A stretch of DNA of 64,000 bases. It comes from Maricaulis maris MCS10 (GTDB taxonomy: Bacteria > Pseudomonadota > Alphaproteobacteria > Caulobacterales > Maricaulaceae). Below the pieces are notes generated by a model that had not been told where the DNA came from, ran no database searches, and saw only the letters and a program-made list of their open reading frames with translations. The position numbers and the translations under genes are program-made. This document shows positions 25,199-34,197 of the stretch, in pieces (the stretch's first letter is position 1; each line of letters begins with the position of its first letter). The stretch is taken from positions 2,558,001-2,622,000 of the forward strand of contig NC_008347.1 in NCBI RefSeq assembly GCF_000014745.1, in the 5' to 3' direction.

Positions 25199-25786
25199 TC
25201 AGATATTGCGGCGGATCGCGGCGCGGATCAGCGCATGGGCATCGTCGCTATTCCATTCCGCTGGCGCCGGCACCCGGCCGATCTCGCGACCCAGCCCGTC
25301 ATAGAGAATGGACATCGGCAGGCCGATCGCCCGCACCCGATTTGGACTTGAAAAGGTCTCGTCATGGATGAGCGGCAGATTGTCGAGTTCCATCCGTGTC
25401 AGGAATTCCCGGGCATCCTCGATCGAGCGGTCCAGTGTCACTGTGACGACCTGGAATTGTTCGCCCCCCAATTCGGCCTGGAGCCCGGACAGGGCCGGCA
25501 TTTCCTCAACGCAGGGTCCGCACCAGGTCGCCCAGTAATTCACCAGGATTACCTGCCCTCGATAGTCAGACAAACGAACCTCGCCGCCATCACCATCGCG
25601 ATAGACCAGATCCGGTTGCGCCGGGGCGTCGTCGATCGAGACAAAGGCCCGCATCTCACCATGGGCATAGCTGTCCAGTGGACCGGTTTCGCCCTTGCTC
25701 GCACCGGAAACCATCACGTATAGAAACCATCCTATGGCGAGCACGGTCATGCCCAGTATACCAAGGCCGATCGGCGACATTTTCAT
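25199..25786 (-). CDS. TlpA-like membrane-anchored thiol-disulfide oxidoreductase
   Basis: About 195 residues: an N-terminal membrane anchor ([20 protein letters not shown]), then a periplasmic thioredoxin fold with the active site [15 protein letters not shown] and the cis-Pro loop GLPMSILYD. TlpA proteins reduce cytochrome c apoproteins or copper-chaperone thiols for oxidase assembly. I chose ATG 25786, which sits 6 bases after GGAGGAG; a GTG at 25801 is less likely. Its 5' end faces argH, which starts 27 bases away on the other strand. In several Alphaproteobacteria tlpA and argH are divergent neighbours, as here. Confidence 0.9.
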   Translation of the reverse strand: MKMSPIGLGILGMTVLAIGWFLYVMVSGASKGETGPLDSYAHGEMRAFVSIDDAPAQPDLVYRDGDGGEVRLSDYRGQVILVNYWATWCGPCVEEMPALSGLQAELGGEQFQVVTVTLDRSIEDAREFLTRMELDNLPLIHDETFSSPNRVRAIGLPMSILYDGLGREIGRVPAPAEWNSDDAHALIRAAIRRNI

Positions 25787-25812
25787 CTCATTCTCCTCCA
25801 CAGGATATCGAC

Positions 25813-27231
25813 ATGGCTGACGATACTTCGAACGACGCCGGGCAAAAGGCTTCCAGCGCCATGTGGGGCGGCCGCTTTTCGGCTGGCCCGTCGGCCGTCA
25901 TGGAAGCCATCAATGCGTCGATCGACATTGATCAGCGAATGGCGGACCAGGATATTGATGGTTCCCTTGCCCATAGTCGAATGTTGGCCGCAACCGGGGT
26001 GATTTCAAGCGCCGATGCTGCGGCGATCCAGCGCGGACTGGAACAGGTCCGCTCTGAAATCCATGCCGGCGACTTTCCGTGGTCGAAAGCGCTCGAAGAC
26101 GTGCACATGAATGTCGAGGCGCGGTTGAAGGAGATCATCGGCGAGCCAGCCGGCCGATTGCACACCGCGCGCTCGCGCAATGATCAGGTCGCCACTGATT
26201 TCCGGCTCTGGCTGCGCGATGCCTGCGACCGTATCGATGCCATGCTCGCCGCCTACCAGACCGCCCTGGTCAAGCAGGCCGAGACCCATGCCGATCAGGT
26301 CATGCCGGGATTCACCCACCTGCAAACCGCGCAACCGGTCTCGCTGGGTCACCATCTTCTCAGCTATGTCGAGGTTGCCCAGCGCGATCGCGGCCGTTTC
26401 GCCGATGCCCGCAAACGCCTCAATGAAAGCCCGCTGGGCTGTGCCGCCCTGGCAGGGACCGCTTTCCCCATCGACCGTGAGATGACCGCCAGCGATCTCG
26501 GCTTCGACCGACCGATGGCCAATTCACTCGATGGCGTCGCGGCGCGCGATTTCGCGCTGGAAGTGCTGTCGGCTGCCTCGATCTGCGCCGTGAACCTGTC
26601 GCGCTTTGCCGAGGAAATCGTGCTGTGGTGCACACGCCGTTTCGGCTTCGCCACCCTGTCCGACGCCTGGTCGACCGGCTCCTCGATCATGCCGCAAAAG
26701 CGCAATCCGGACGCCGCCGAGCTGGTGCGGGCAAAGCCGGGCCGCATCATCGGCTCCTTGACCGGACTGCTGACCGTGGTGAAGGGCCTGCCGCTCGCCT
26801 ATTCCAAGGATTTGCAGGAAGACAAGGCCCCGGTCTTCCAGGCGATTGACGATCTGGAGCTGGCCCTGCTCTCGATGGCCGGCATGGCCGGCGACCTCTC
26901 CTTCTTCCCGGAAGCCCTGGAAGAAGCCGCCGGTGAAGCCTATTCCGACGCTACCGACCTCGCCGACTATGTCGTGCGCGAGCTGGGCAAGCCTTTCCGC
27001 GACGCGCATCACATCTCCGGATCGATCGTCAAACTGGCCGAGGCCAGAGGCGTACCGCTGGCAGAGCTGTCGCTGGCCGAGATGCAAAGCGTCGAACCGG
27101 CTATCGACGAGACCGTGTTTTCCGTGTTGAGTGCGCGGGCATCGATGATGAGCCGGACCAGTTTTGGCGGCACGTCGCCGATCCGGGTCCGCGAACAGGT
27201 GGCGATCTGGAAGGATCGCCTGGGTTGTTGA
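25813..27231 (+). CDS. argH: Argininosuccinate lyase
   Basis: A 472-residue enzyme that splits argininosuccinate into arginine and fumarate, the last step of arginine synthesis. [21 protein letters not shown] opens the conserved N-terminal region. [18 protein letters not shown] carries the catalytic His, and the fumarase/lyase signature [12 protein letters not shown] lies near residue 300. Length and all signatures are normal. Start ATG 25813 follows AGGA; the longer open frame overlaps the divergent tlpA-like gene. A small lipoprotein gene follows after 11 bases. Confidence 0.97.
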   Translation: MADDTSNDAGQKASSAMWGGRFSAGPSAVMEAINASIDIDQRMADQDIDGSLAHSRMLAATGVISSADAAAIQRGLEQVRSEIHAGDFPWSKALEDVHMNVEARLKEIIGEPAGRLHTARSRNDQVATDFRLWLRDACDRIDAMLAAYQTALVKQAETHADQVMPGFTHLQTAQPVSLGHHLLSYVEVAQRDRGRFADARKRLNESPLGCAALAGTAFPIDREMTASDLGFDRPMANSLDGVAARDFALEVLSAASICAVNLSRFAEEIVLWCTRRFGFATLSDAWSTGSSIMPQKRNPDAAELVRAKPGRIIGSLTGLLTVVKGLPLAYSKDLQEDKAPVFQAIDDLELALLSMAGMAGDLSFFPEALEEAAGEAYSDATDLADYVVRELGKPFRDAHHISGSIVKLAEARGVPLAELSLAEMQSVEPAIDETVFSVLSARASMMSRTSFGGTSPIRVREQVAIWKDRLGC

Positions 27232-27242
27232 GAGCAATTGCG

Positions 27243-27380
27243 ATGAAACGTCTGGCCACATTCACACTTGTCGCGCTCAGCGCGCTCGCCGTCGCGGCCT
27301 GCGGCCTGCGCGGTAATCTGGACCGCCCCGACCCTCTCTGGGGTGACCCGCCTGCCGCTGAAGACGAGACCGACGAATAG
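27243..27380 (+). CDS. lptM: Small LptM-like lipoprotein
   Basis: A 45-residue protein: basic start MKRLATF, a short hydrophobic stretch and the lipobox AVAAC, so Cys20 would be lipidated. The sequence GLRGNLDRPDPLWGDP follows, then an acidic tail. CGLRGxLxxP is the signature of LptM/YifL, a lipoprotein that in E. coli assists oxidation and maturation of the LptD transporter. It lies 11 bases after argH on the same strand. In many Proteobacteria the small lipoprotein gene is followed by lysA; here a DUF4175 gene follows instead. Confidence 0.8.
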   Translation: MKRLATFTLVALSALAVAACGLRGNLDRPDPLWGDPPAAEDETDE

Positions 27381-27460
27381 CCCGTCATGCCCAAGCGGCT
27401 CACCAAAGTGTAATGCATCGGAGCCTCGTTATTCCGCTGCACCGTGGTAGTTTTCACGCC

Positions 27461-30016
27461 ATGCGTCGTACGTCCTTGATCCTCGCCTGGTTTTCGCTCG
27501 TCTGGGAGCGGTCGGTTCCGGTTGTCTGGCCGGCCATGGCCTGGGTCGCCAGCTTTGTGATTGTCGCACTGCTGGGCGTCTGGGACATGTTCGGCGACCC
27601 TTGGCGGGCAATCTACGCCGTCGTGACCTTCATCCTCGCGGTCTGGCTGACCAGACCCGGTGTGAGCGCCTTTCGCTGGCCGGACGCCGACGACACAGCT
27701 CGCCGGGTCGAAACCGACAGCCACATCACGGCACGGCCGCACGAAGCGCTCACCGACCGCCCGAGCGATGACGACCCGATCGCGCTCCGGGTCTGGACCG
27801 AGCATCAAACGCGCATGGCGGCCCGCCTGGCCGCAGCGCGTGCCCGCCGCCCGCGCGCTGCCTGGGCCCGCCTCGACCGCTTCGCCCTGCGCGGCATGTT
27901 GGGTCTCGGTCTCATCACCAGCTGGCTGATCGCTGGCCCCGCCGCTCGCGACCGGGTCGGAGAAGCCTTTTCGCCGAGGCAGATCATCGCCGGTGGCCAG
28001 ACCCTGTCGATAGATGCCTGGATCGACCCGCCCGCCTATACCGGCCGGGCGCCGATCTTCCTGGCGGACGACAACCGGACAGCCACCGTTCCGGCCGGTT
28101 CGACCTTCGTCGCCCGTATCGCCGGATCCCGGCGCCAGCCGACCCTGACCCTGCGCGACAGCGACGGACGACAACGCGCCTCGGCCAATGAGATAGGCGA
28201 CAGTGTCTGGGAACTGCGCCAACCCGTCGATCTGGACGCCAACCTGCGTCTTGCCGCGCCCGGCACTCGCGAAACCTGGTCGATCCGCGTCACCCCTGAC
28301 ATGCCGCCACGCGTGCGCCTGACCCAGGTGCCGGACTCGACTGCCGCCGGCGAACTCGATCTGGACTTCACGGTCACCGATGATTATGGCGCGACCGGCT
28401 ATGCGCTCGAGCTCCGCCCCGAAGACGAAAATGACGCCGCCTGGCAGACACTTGAGATCGACACCAATGCGGTCGTGCCCAGCGGCGAAACCGACGCCAT
28501 GTCGACCCTGCTGGAGACAGCCCGTCACCCTCTTGCCGGCAGCCGTGTCGAAATCCGTCTGGTCGCCACCGATGCCGCCGGCAATGCCGGACGGTCGCCG
28601 GAACTGGGCATCACCCTGCCGGCCCGCGTTTTCCTGGATTCACTGGCCCGCGCAATTGCCGAACAGCGCCGTGATGTGATGGCCGCCGATGCGGCCTATG
28701 CGCCGCTCGAGGAACCCGCACCCCTGTATGCCGAGGACGTCCCGACCGGTCCCGCCTATTTCACCGAGAACCCGGCCCGCCGCATCGAGCGGGCTCCCGA
28801 AGGCCTGCAACATGTCGCCCGCAGCCTCGCAGCGATCTCGGATGCGCCGGAATATTTTTTCGACGATCCCATCGTCTATCTCGGTCTGCGCGAAGCGCTG
28901 CACAGGCTGCGTCGCCAGCGAGACCAGGCAGCGCTGGGTGATCTGGAGGGCGACCTCTGGCAGATCGCTCTGCGTGCCGAGCTGGGCTCGCTTGCCGACG
29001 CCGAAGCGGCCTTGCGGGCTGCCGAACGCGCCTTGATGGAAGCCTTGGCACGCGGTGCCGACGAGACCGAGCTGGCAGCCCTGTTCGAGGCCTACCAGGA
29101 AGCCATGCAGAACTATATGGCGGCGATGGCCCGTGAGGCCGCCGAGGATGGCAATTTCGCCGAAGGCGGACAGGGCCCGAACCTGAATTCCGAAGGCCTG
29201 CAGGAAATGCTCGACGCGCTGCGTGACGCGGCCGAGCTGGGCAATACCGCCGATGCCCGCCAGGCCCTCGCTGCCCTGTCGGAAATGCTGCGCAACATGC
29301 AGATGCAATTGGGTCAGGGCGAAGGTGAGAGCCAGCCCAGCGACCCGATCTCCGAAGCCATTGCCGAGGCGCTCGAGGAATTGGGCGAAGTGATCGGCGA
29401 ACAGCGTAATCTCCAGGACCAGACGTTCGGCCTGTCCGAACAGGAAGGCGGAGCCAGCCAGCCGCAATCGGGCAATTCATCGGGTCAGCAGCAACAGGGG
29501 CCCCAGTCCGGCGACGGTCCGCAATCGCTGGCCGAGAACCAGAGCGGTGGAGGCCAGAGTGCCCAGGCCCTCGCCGATGCCCAGGGGCAATTGGCCCAGC
29601 GTTTCTCCGAGTCTGCCGACGCCCTGCCCGGCAATGGCGAAGAAGCCATGGGCGGTGCCGGTGAAGCCATGCGCCAGGCTGAAGAAGCCCTGCGCAATGG
29701 CGATACCGATGGTGCCCTCGCAGCGCAGGAGCAAGCCCTGGCAGACCTGCGGTCCGGCGCCGAGCAACTTGCCCGGGAACTGCTTGAGCGGATGCAGGAG
29801 AATGGCAGCCAGATGGGCGAAGGCGAAGACAATCGCGACCCGCTGGGCCGCCCGGCCGAAGGCGCGTTCGCGGATGGATCCGGCGTCGAAGTCCCCGATG
29901 AAATGAGCCGGGCACGCGCAAGGGACATCCTGGAAGAACTCCGCCGCCGCGCCGCCGAAGCCGGCCGCCCCCAGGAAGAGCTCGACTATATCGAGCGCCT
30001 GCTCGACCGGTTCTGA
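27461..30016 (+). CDS. TIGR02302/DUF4175 family membrane protein
   Basis: About 851 residues. Two N-terminal membrane segments (WPAMAWVASFVIVALLG and IYAVVTFILAVWL) and a third near 145-165 lead into a periplasmic region with Ig-like stretches (about 170-420). A long helical region follows, then a Gln/Gly/Asn-rich low-complexity part (QPQSGNSSGQQQQGPQSGD), repeated EEAL/QEQAL helices and a conserved tail, ARDILEELRRRAAEAGRPQEELDYIERLLDRF. The alphaproteobacterial family has no established function. I chose ATG 27461; ATG 27413 is possible but adds residues outside the family pattern. It follows argH and the small lipoprotein gene. Confidence 0.85.
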   Translation: MRRTSLILAWFSLVWERSVPVVWPAMAWVASFVIVALLGVWDMFGDPWRAIYAVVTFILAVWLTRPGVSAFRWPDADDTARRVETDSHITARPHEALTDRPSDDDPIALRVWTEHQTRMAARLAAARARRPRAAWARLDRFALRGMLGLGLITSWLIAGPAARDRVGEAFSPRQIIAGGQTLSIDAWIDPPAYTGRAPIFLADDNRTATVPAGSTFVARIAGSRRQPTLTLRDSDGRQRASANEIGDSVWELRQPVDLDANLRLAAPGTRETWSIRVTPDMPPRVRLTQVPDSTAAGELDLDFTVTDDYGATGYALELRPEDENDAAWQTLEIDTNAVVPSGETDAMSTLLETARHPLAGSRVEIRLVATDAAGNAGRSPELGITLPARVFLDSLARAIAEQRRDVMAADAAYAPLEEPAPLYAEDVPTGPAYFTENPARRIERAPEGLQHVARSLAAISDAPEYFFDDPIVYLGLREALHRLRRQRDQAALGDLEGDLWQIALRAELGSLADAEAALRAAERALMEALARGADETELAALFEAYQEAMQNYMAAMAREAAEDGNFAEGGQGPNLNSEGLQEMLDALRDAAELGNTADARQALAALSEMLRNMQMQLGQGEGESQPSDPISEAIAEALEELGEVIGEQRNLQDQTFGLSEQEGGASQPQSGNSSGQQQQGPQSGDGPQSLAENQSGGGQSAQALADAQGQLAQRFSESADALPGNGEEAMGGAGEAMRQAEEALRNGDTDGALAAQEQALADLRSGAEQLARELLERMQENGSQMGEGEDNRDPLGRPAEGAFADGSGVEVPDEMSRARARDILEELRRRAAEAGRPQEELDYIERLLDRF

Positions 30017-30045
30017 ATCAGGAAACTGATCCGCTGCACGCCAGG

Positions 30046-30939
30046 TCAGTGATGGTCTGTCGGGACCGGCTCGGCAGCCGCATGGGTATCTGCGGGAGCG
30101 CCGTGAGCCGCCTCAGTGTCCTCGGCATCCGGCTGCGCATGATCATCGGCTGCGTCATGGGCGGGCGCGCCGGCTTCAGCGCCATGCCCGTGTTCCGGCG
30201 CGTGGCCGGCACCGTCGCCATGTCCGTCCTGGACAGCATTGCCGTGGGCGGGCATCTCCATCAGCACCACCTCGACCTCAACCGCCTCCGGCGGCGGGTC
30301 TGAGACTACGGTGCGAAATTCCTGGCGACGGCCGGCATCCAGTCGCCCGGCCGGCATGGAGATCGTCCATTCCAGCACGGCTTCGCCCTGCGCGTCGCGC
30401 AGGATGGCGCGCAATGAGGGGATGGCGCGAGCGCGGCGGTCGAAATTGTGCACATCACCGGTAACCACCAGCAACGGCACGCCATGATCGACCTCGCGGG
30501 TGACGTCCAGCTCACCGACATCATAGCCCCAGGGATTGACCGATGTGCCGACCGCCGCATAGGCCGACGAGGCGCGCGGCCACAGGGTCACGATGTCGAC
30601 GCGGAAAATCCAGGCACAGACGAACAGCACCGCGCAGGCTGTGACCAGCCCGCCCCAGGCGCCGCCGGCAGCGGCGGCCGACAGGGTCCGGCGTTTCTTT
30701 TCCTGACGCTCGCGAAAAGCAGTGTGGACTTTTTTCTCGGCCCCGGCCTCTTCGGCCGGCGCCTCGGGCGTAACCGGCGGGGCGGGTTGCAGGCTTGGCA
30801 GATCGCTGGGATCCTCGACCTCGGCCGTCCAGACATGACCGCAGGAGGCGCAGCGTACACGACGGCCGTTCGTGCCAATCGCATTGGGATTGGCACGGTA
30901 ACGCGTGGTACATGACGGACAGCTGAGTACTATGCTCAT
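30046..30939 (-). CDS. MJ0042-type zinc-ribbon membrane protein with His-rich tail
   Basis: 297 residues. The N terminus is an MJ0042 zinc ribbon: CPSCTTRYRANPNAIGTNGRRVRCASCGHVW with two CxxC pairs. A Pro/Ala/Glu linker, one membrane helix (about 98-118) and a DUF3426-like domain (about 130-230) follow, and the last 65 residues are rich in His, Asp, Glu and Ala with about eleven histidines. The ribbon faces the cytosol and the rest the periplasm. The His-rich tail suggests metal binding but is only compositional evidence. It is divergent from ftsE, a neighbour relation seen in other Alphaproteobacteria. Confidence 0.85.
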   Translation of the reverse strand: MSIVLSCPSCTTRYRANPNAIGTNGRRVRCASCGHVWTAEVEDPSDLPSLQPAPPVTPEAPAEEAGAEKKVHTAFRERQEKKRRTLSAAAAGGAWGGLVTACAVLFVCAWIFRVDIVTLWPRASSAYAAVGTSVNPWGYDVGELDVTREVDHGVPLLVVTGDVHNFDRRARAIPSLRAILRDAQGEAVLEWTISMPAGRLDAGRRQEFRTVVSDPPPEAVEVEVVLMEMPAHGNAVQDGHGDGAGHAPEHGHGAEAGAPAHDAADDHAQPDAEDTEAAHGAPADTHAAAEPVPTDHH

Positions 30940-31021
30940 ATGAGTCGTCTACACATCTTCTTCGGCTCACCCGTCCCCATGGAGGATTTCCATCGTTTCG
31001 AGTTCATCCCAGTCGCCGCAC

Positions 31022-31879
31022 ATGGACCCGGAGCCGGTTATCCGCTTCGACAATGTCGGCATGCGGTATGGCCGGGGACCCGAGATTCTGCGCGATTTGT
31101 CCTTTGATTTACCACGCGGTTCTTTCCAATTCCTCACCGGGCCGTCCGGAGCCGGCAAAACCTCGCTGCTGCGACTGATTTATCTGGCCGCCAAACCGTC
31201 GCGCGGACTGATCAGCTATTTCGGCCGCGATGCCGCGACCCTGCCCCGCAACGAGCTGCCGGACCTGCGTCGACGGGTCGGCGTGGTGTTCCAGGAATTC
31301 CGCCTGCTCGGCCACATGAATGTGTTCGACAATGTTGCCCTGCCGCTGCGCGTCGCCGGCCGCAAGCGCCAGGACTATGCCGAGGATGTCGCCGAACTGC
31401 TGGCCTGGGTCGGACTGGGCGACAAGATGAACGCCCTGCCGGCGACCCTGTCAGGCGGCGAGCAGCAACGCGTGGCCATTGCCCGCGCGGTGGTCGGCCA
31501 GCCCGAAGTCCTGATCGCCGACGAGCCGACCGGCAATGTCGATCCGGAAATGGGGATGCGCCTGCTGCGCCTGTTCACCGAGCTGAACAAGCTGGGCACC
31601 ACCATCATCATCGCCACCCATGACCTGCAATTGGTGCGCATGCTGGATGCCCCGGTGATGACGCTCTCCAACGGGCATCTTCACATCCGCCCGCCACGCA
31701 GCGTCCGCCAGCGCATGCGGGAAGAAGCTGAGGCAGAGGCTGAGGCAGAGGCTGAGGCTGAGGCAGAGGCCGACCGTATTGCGGCCGCACCGGCAGCAGC
31801 CGCCCCCCGCATCCACGACCCGTCCGATACGGCCAGCGGGCCTGATGGGGATGACAGTGACGGGGGGAATGATGACTGA
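31022..31879 (+). CDS. ftsE: Cell division ATP-binding protein FtsE, extended C terminus
   Basis: An ABC ATPase that with FtsX links the divisome to cell-wall hydrolases. Walker A is GPSGAGKT (about residue 40), the signature LSGGEQQR (about 140) and Walker B VLIADEPTGNVD with the H loop ATHD. The core ends near residue 225. About 60 extra residues follow: an alternating Glu-Ala stretch coded by a hexanucleotide repeat, then an Ala/Pro part and a very acidic end. FtsE of E. coli is about 222 residues, so the extension is unusual. ftsX overlaps the 3' end. Confidence 0.95.
   Translation: MDPEPVIRFDNVGMRYGRGPEILRDLSFDLPRGSFQFLTGPSGAGKTSLLRLIYLAAKPSRGLISYFGRDAATLPRNELPDLRRRVGVVFQEFRLLGHMNVFDNVALPLRVAGRKRQDYAEDVAELLAWVGLGDKMNALPATLSGGEQQRVAIARAVVGQPEVLIADEPTGNVDPEMGMRLLRLFTELNKLGTTIIIATHDLQLVRMLDAPVMTLSNGHLHIRPPRSVRQRMREEAEAEAEAEAEAEAEADRIAAAPAAAAPRIHDPSDTASGPDGDDSDGGNDD
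31725..31771 (+). repeat. GAGGC(A/T) hexanucleotide repeat inside ftsE
   Basis: Tandem copies of GAGGCA/GAGGCT encode alternating Glu and Ala residues. The unit is a multiple of three, so slippage would change the length of the acidic helix without shifting the frame. Confidence 0.85.
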
Positions 31880-32777
31880 CGCCCTGCCCAAACCGCCCTC
31901 CGGCGGGAATGGACGACTGCTCCCCCCCGATGCCGGCCGTGACCGCCCGCTCTTCGTTGTCGCCGCCATCCTCGTCTTCCTCGCCTGCATCGCAGCCCTT
32001 GGCGCGCGCGGAGCCTGGCTGCAAGCGCAAAGCTGGACGACCGATCTGGAAACATCACTCACCATCCAGGTCCGCCCGGTCGAAGGACGTGATGCCGATG
32101 CCGATGCCGTGCGCGCGGCTGAACTTGCCGCCGCGATTGAAGGTGTGGAGCAGGCGACCGCGCGCGGCCGCGACCATGCGCTGGCCCTGCTGACACCCTG
32201 GCTGGGCGAGGGCAACCTGCCCGACGACCTGCCCCTGCCACTCCTGGTCGATGTGCGCACGCGCTCGGGCAGCGTGATCGACACCGCAACATTGCAGGCG
32301 CAACTCGACGCCGAGGGCATGGCGGCCCGGATTGATGATCACGGGCGCTGGGCCAATGCCGTTCGCCGCGCGGCCGGGACGGCGCAGGCGCTCGGCCTCG
32401 GACTGCTCGCCCTGCTCGCCGGCGCCGCTGCCGCAGTGATCGCCTTCGCAGCCCGTGCCAGTCTCGCGGCCCGGTTGGACGTGATTGACGCCCTGCATCT
32501 TTGTGGCGCCGAAGACCGTTTCATTGCCGGCCTGTTCCAGCGCCGTTTTTTCATGCTGGGCCTGAAGTCCGGGGTCGCGGGGGCTGTCTTTGCCGGCCTC
32601 GTGTCGATCCTTGTCAGCCTCGGCGACGCGCCGGCCGACATGGCATTCTTCCTGCCGCAATGGGCGTCGGATCCGTTCGAGTTCGTGCTGCTTGCGATCG
32701 CCCCCTTGCTGGCCGGCATCACCGCCGCCATCTCTGCACGTCTGGCGGTGGCTTCCGATCTGCGGGGGCGCTGGTGA
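31869..32777 (+). CDS. ftsX: Cell division protein FtsX
   Basis: A 302-residue permease-like subunit of FtsEX. A short Pro-rich cytoplasmic start leads to the first helix (LFVVAAILVFLACIAALGARG) and a periplasmic loop of about 120 residues that would contact an amidase activator. Three C-terminal helices follow, with the FtsX signature around DALHLCGAEDRFIAGLFQRRFF. Two adjacent ATGs (31869 and 31872) overlap the end of ftsE, so translation is coupled. The periplasmic loop is divergent, as usual. Confidence 0.9.
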   Translation: MMTDALPKPPSGGNGRLLPPDAGRDRPLFVVAAILVFLACIAALGARGAWLQAQSWTTDLETSLTIQVRPVEGRDADADAVRAAELAAAIEGVEQATARGRDHALALLTPWLGEGNLPDDLPLPLLVDVRTRSGSVIDTATLQAQLDAEGMAARIDDHGRWANAVRRAAGTAQALGLGLLALLAGAAAAVIAFAARASLAARLDVIDALHLCGAEDRFIAGLFQRRFFMLGLKSGVAGAVFAGLVSILVSLGDAPADMAFFLPQWASDPFEFVLLAIAPLLAGITAAISARLAVASDLRGRW

Positions 32778-32873
32778 CCGACCATAAATCCGCCTGCTTC
32801 GCACGGGAGTCTTGATGTTGGCGAGGTTCGACCTGTCCGGCCGCCCGGCGGCCAGACCATATTGGAGAGCGGC

Positions 32874-33461
32874 ATGAAACAGAGCTGGCTCTGGCTGCGA
32901 GGCCTGTGTTTTGTCGTCGTCCTGGCGAGCATGATCGGTTTTGCCGCCTATGCCGGGAAGGTCACCGGGTATGACCTGCCGGCCACAGACAACACGGTCG
33001 ATGCCATCATTGTCCTGACCGGGGATGCCGGACGGCTCTCGGCAGGTGGTGAGTTATTGCAGGACGGCCGGGCGTCGCACCTGATGATTTCCGGCGTCCA
33101 CCCGTCAGTCACGACTGCCGACATTCGCCGCCAGACCGGGTTGGGCGACGACGCCTTCAGCTGTTGTGTCACCCTGGGGCGTGAGGCAACCGATACCGTC
33201 GGCAATGCCCGCGAAGCCGCCGCCTATGTGCAGGCGAACGGTTATGATCGCTTGATCATCGTCACCTCAGACTATCATCTGCCCCGCAGTCTCCTGGAGT
33301 TTCGCAGCCACATGCCCGGCGTTGACCTGATCCCCTACCCTGTTCGCACGCAGGCCCCCTGGCAGGATGTCGGCGCCCTGAGGCTCTGGCTCCAGGAATA
33401 CGCCAAGTACACGACGGTCCAGCTGAGACACTCGCTGACCTCGCAGACGGAAGACGCCTGA
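32874..33461 (+). CDS. YdcF/DUF218 family protein
   Basis: 195 residues with one N-terminal membrane helix (LCFVVVLASMIGFAAYAG) and a DUF218 domain: DAIIVLTGDAGRLSAGGELL, the ISGVHPSV strand and the conserved REATDTVGNAREAAAY and IIVTSDYHLPRSLLEF motifs. Relatives such as E. coli SanA, ElyC and YdcF affect envelope integrity and bind nucleotide-like ligands. In Alphaproteobacteria this gene commonly lies between ftsX and plsC, as here. Its stop overlaps the plsC start (TGATG), so the two are coupled. Confidence 0.87.
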   Translation: MKQSWLWLRGLCFVVVLASMIGFAAYAGKVTGYDLPATDNTVDAIIVLTGDAGRLSAGGELLQDGRASHLMISGVHPSVTTADIRRQTGLGDDAFSCCVTLGREATDTVGNAREAAAYVQANGYDRLIIVTSDYHLPRSLLEFRSHMPGVDLIPYPVRTQAPWQDVGALRLWLQEYAKYTTVQLRHSLTSQTEDA

Positions 33462-34195
33462 TGCGCTTTTTGCGATCCCTCATTTTCTACATCTGGATGT
33501 ACGGGCTGATGATCGTGTTCGGCCTGGCCGGAACACCTTTCCTGCTCGGCCCGAGGTCCTGGGCCCGCGGCATCCTGCGCGCCTATCTCAAGGTGGTCTG
33601 GTTCGGCATGCGCTGGATCATGGGCGTAACCTTCGAAGTGCGCGGCCGCGAGCATCTCACCAGCGGCGGCGCCCTGGTCGCCTCCAAGCATATGAGCATG
33701 TGGGAAACTCTGGCCTTCTGGGAAATCCTGCCAGATCCGGCGATCATCCTGAAGAAGTCGCTGGTCTACATGCCAATTTTCGGCTGGTTCGCGGTCAAGC
33801 TCGGCAATATCTCGATCGACCGCAAAGGCGGTGGCAAGGCACTGAAAGGCATGTTGCGTGATGCAGCAGCCCGCGGCAGCGAAAACCGCCAGGTCCTGAT
33901 CTTTCCGGAAGGAACGCGGGTCATGCCCGGCGAAGCCCCCGAGCTGAAGCCGGGAATTGCCGGCCTCTACAAGTCGATGGGCAAGCCGTGCATTCCGGTT
34001 GCGCTAAATTCCGGCGTCCACCTGCAGACCTATTGCGGCTTGCGCAAGCCCGGCCGGATCGTGGTCGAATTCCTGGAGCCGATCGCGCCCGGGCTCGACA
34101 AGGCCCGCTTCATGCAGCAGCTTCACCAGCGCATCAACACCGCCACCGATGCGCTTCTGGCGGCAGGACAGCCGGCCACCGAGAAAGAGACCTGA
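33461..34195 (+). CDS. plsC: 1-acyl-glycerol-3-phosphate acyltransferase family (PlsC)
   Basis: A 244-residue membrane acyltransferase for phosphatidic acid synthesis or a related lysophospholipid acylation. An N-terminal helix is followed by the acyltransferase motifs: block I SKHMSMWETLAF, block II with NISIDRKGG, block III LIFPEGTRV and block IV CIPVALNSGVH. In block I the usual HxxxxD reads HxxxxE, a conservative change of the charge-relay acid that I recall in some alphaproteobacterial members. It is coupled to the YdcF gene and 2 bases before a DUF2125 gene. Confidence 0.9.
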   Translation: MRFLRSLIFYIWMYGLMIVFGLAGTPFLLGPRSWARGILRAYLKVVWFGMRWIMGVTFEVRGREHLTSGGALVASKHMSMWETLAFWEILPDPAIILKKSLVYMPIFGWFAVKLGNISIDRKGGGKALKGMLRDAAARGSENRQVLIFPEGTRVMPGEAPELKPGIAGLYKSMGKPCIPVALNSGVHLQTYCGLRKPGRIVVEFLEPIAPGLDKARFMQQLHQRINTATDALLAAGQPATEKET

Positions 34196-34197
34196 TC

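Noticed and set aside
27101-28528. 475-codon minus-strand frame
   Set aside because: Antisense to the end of argH, the small lipoprotein and the DUF4175 gene; composition is mirror-like.
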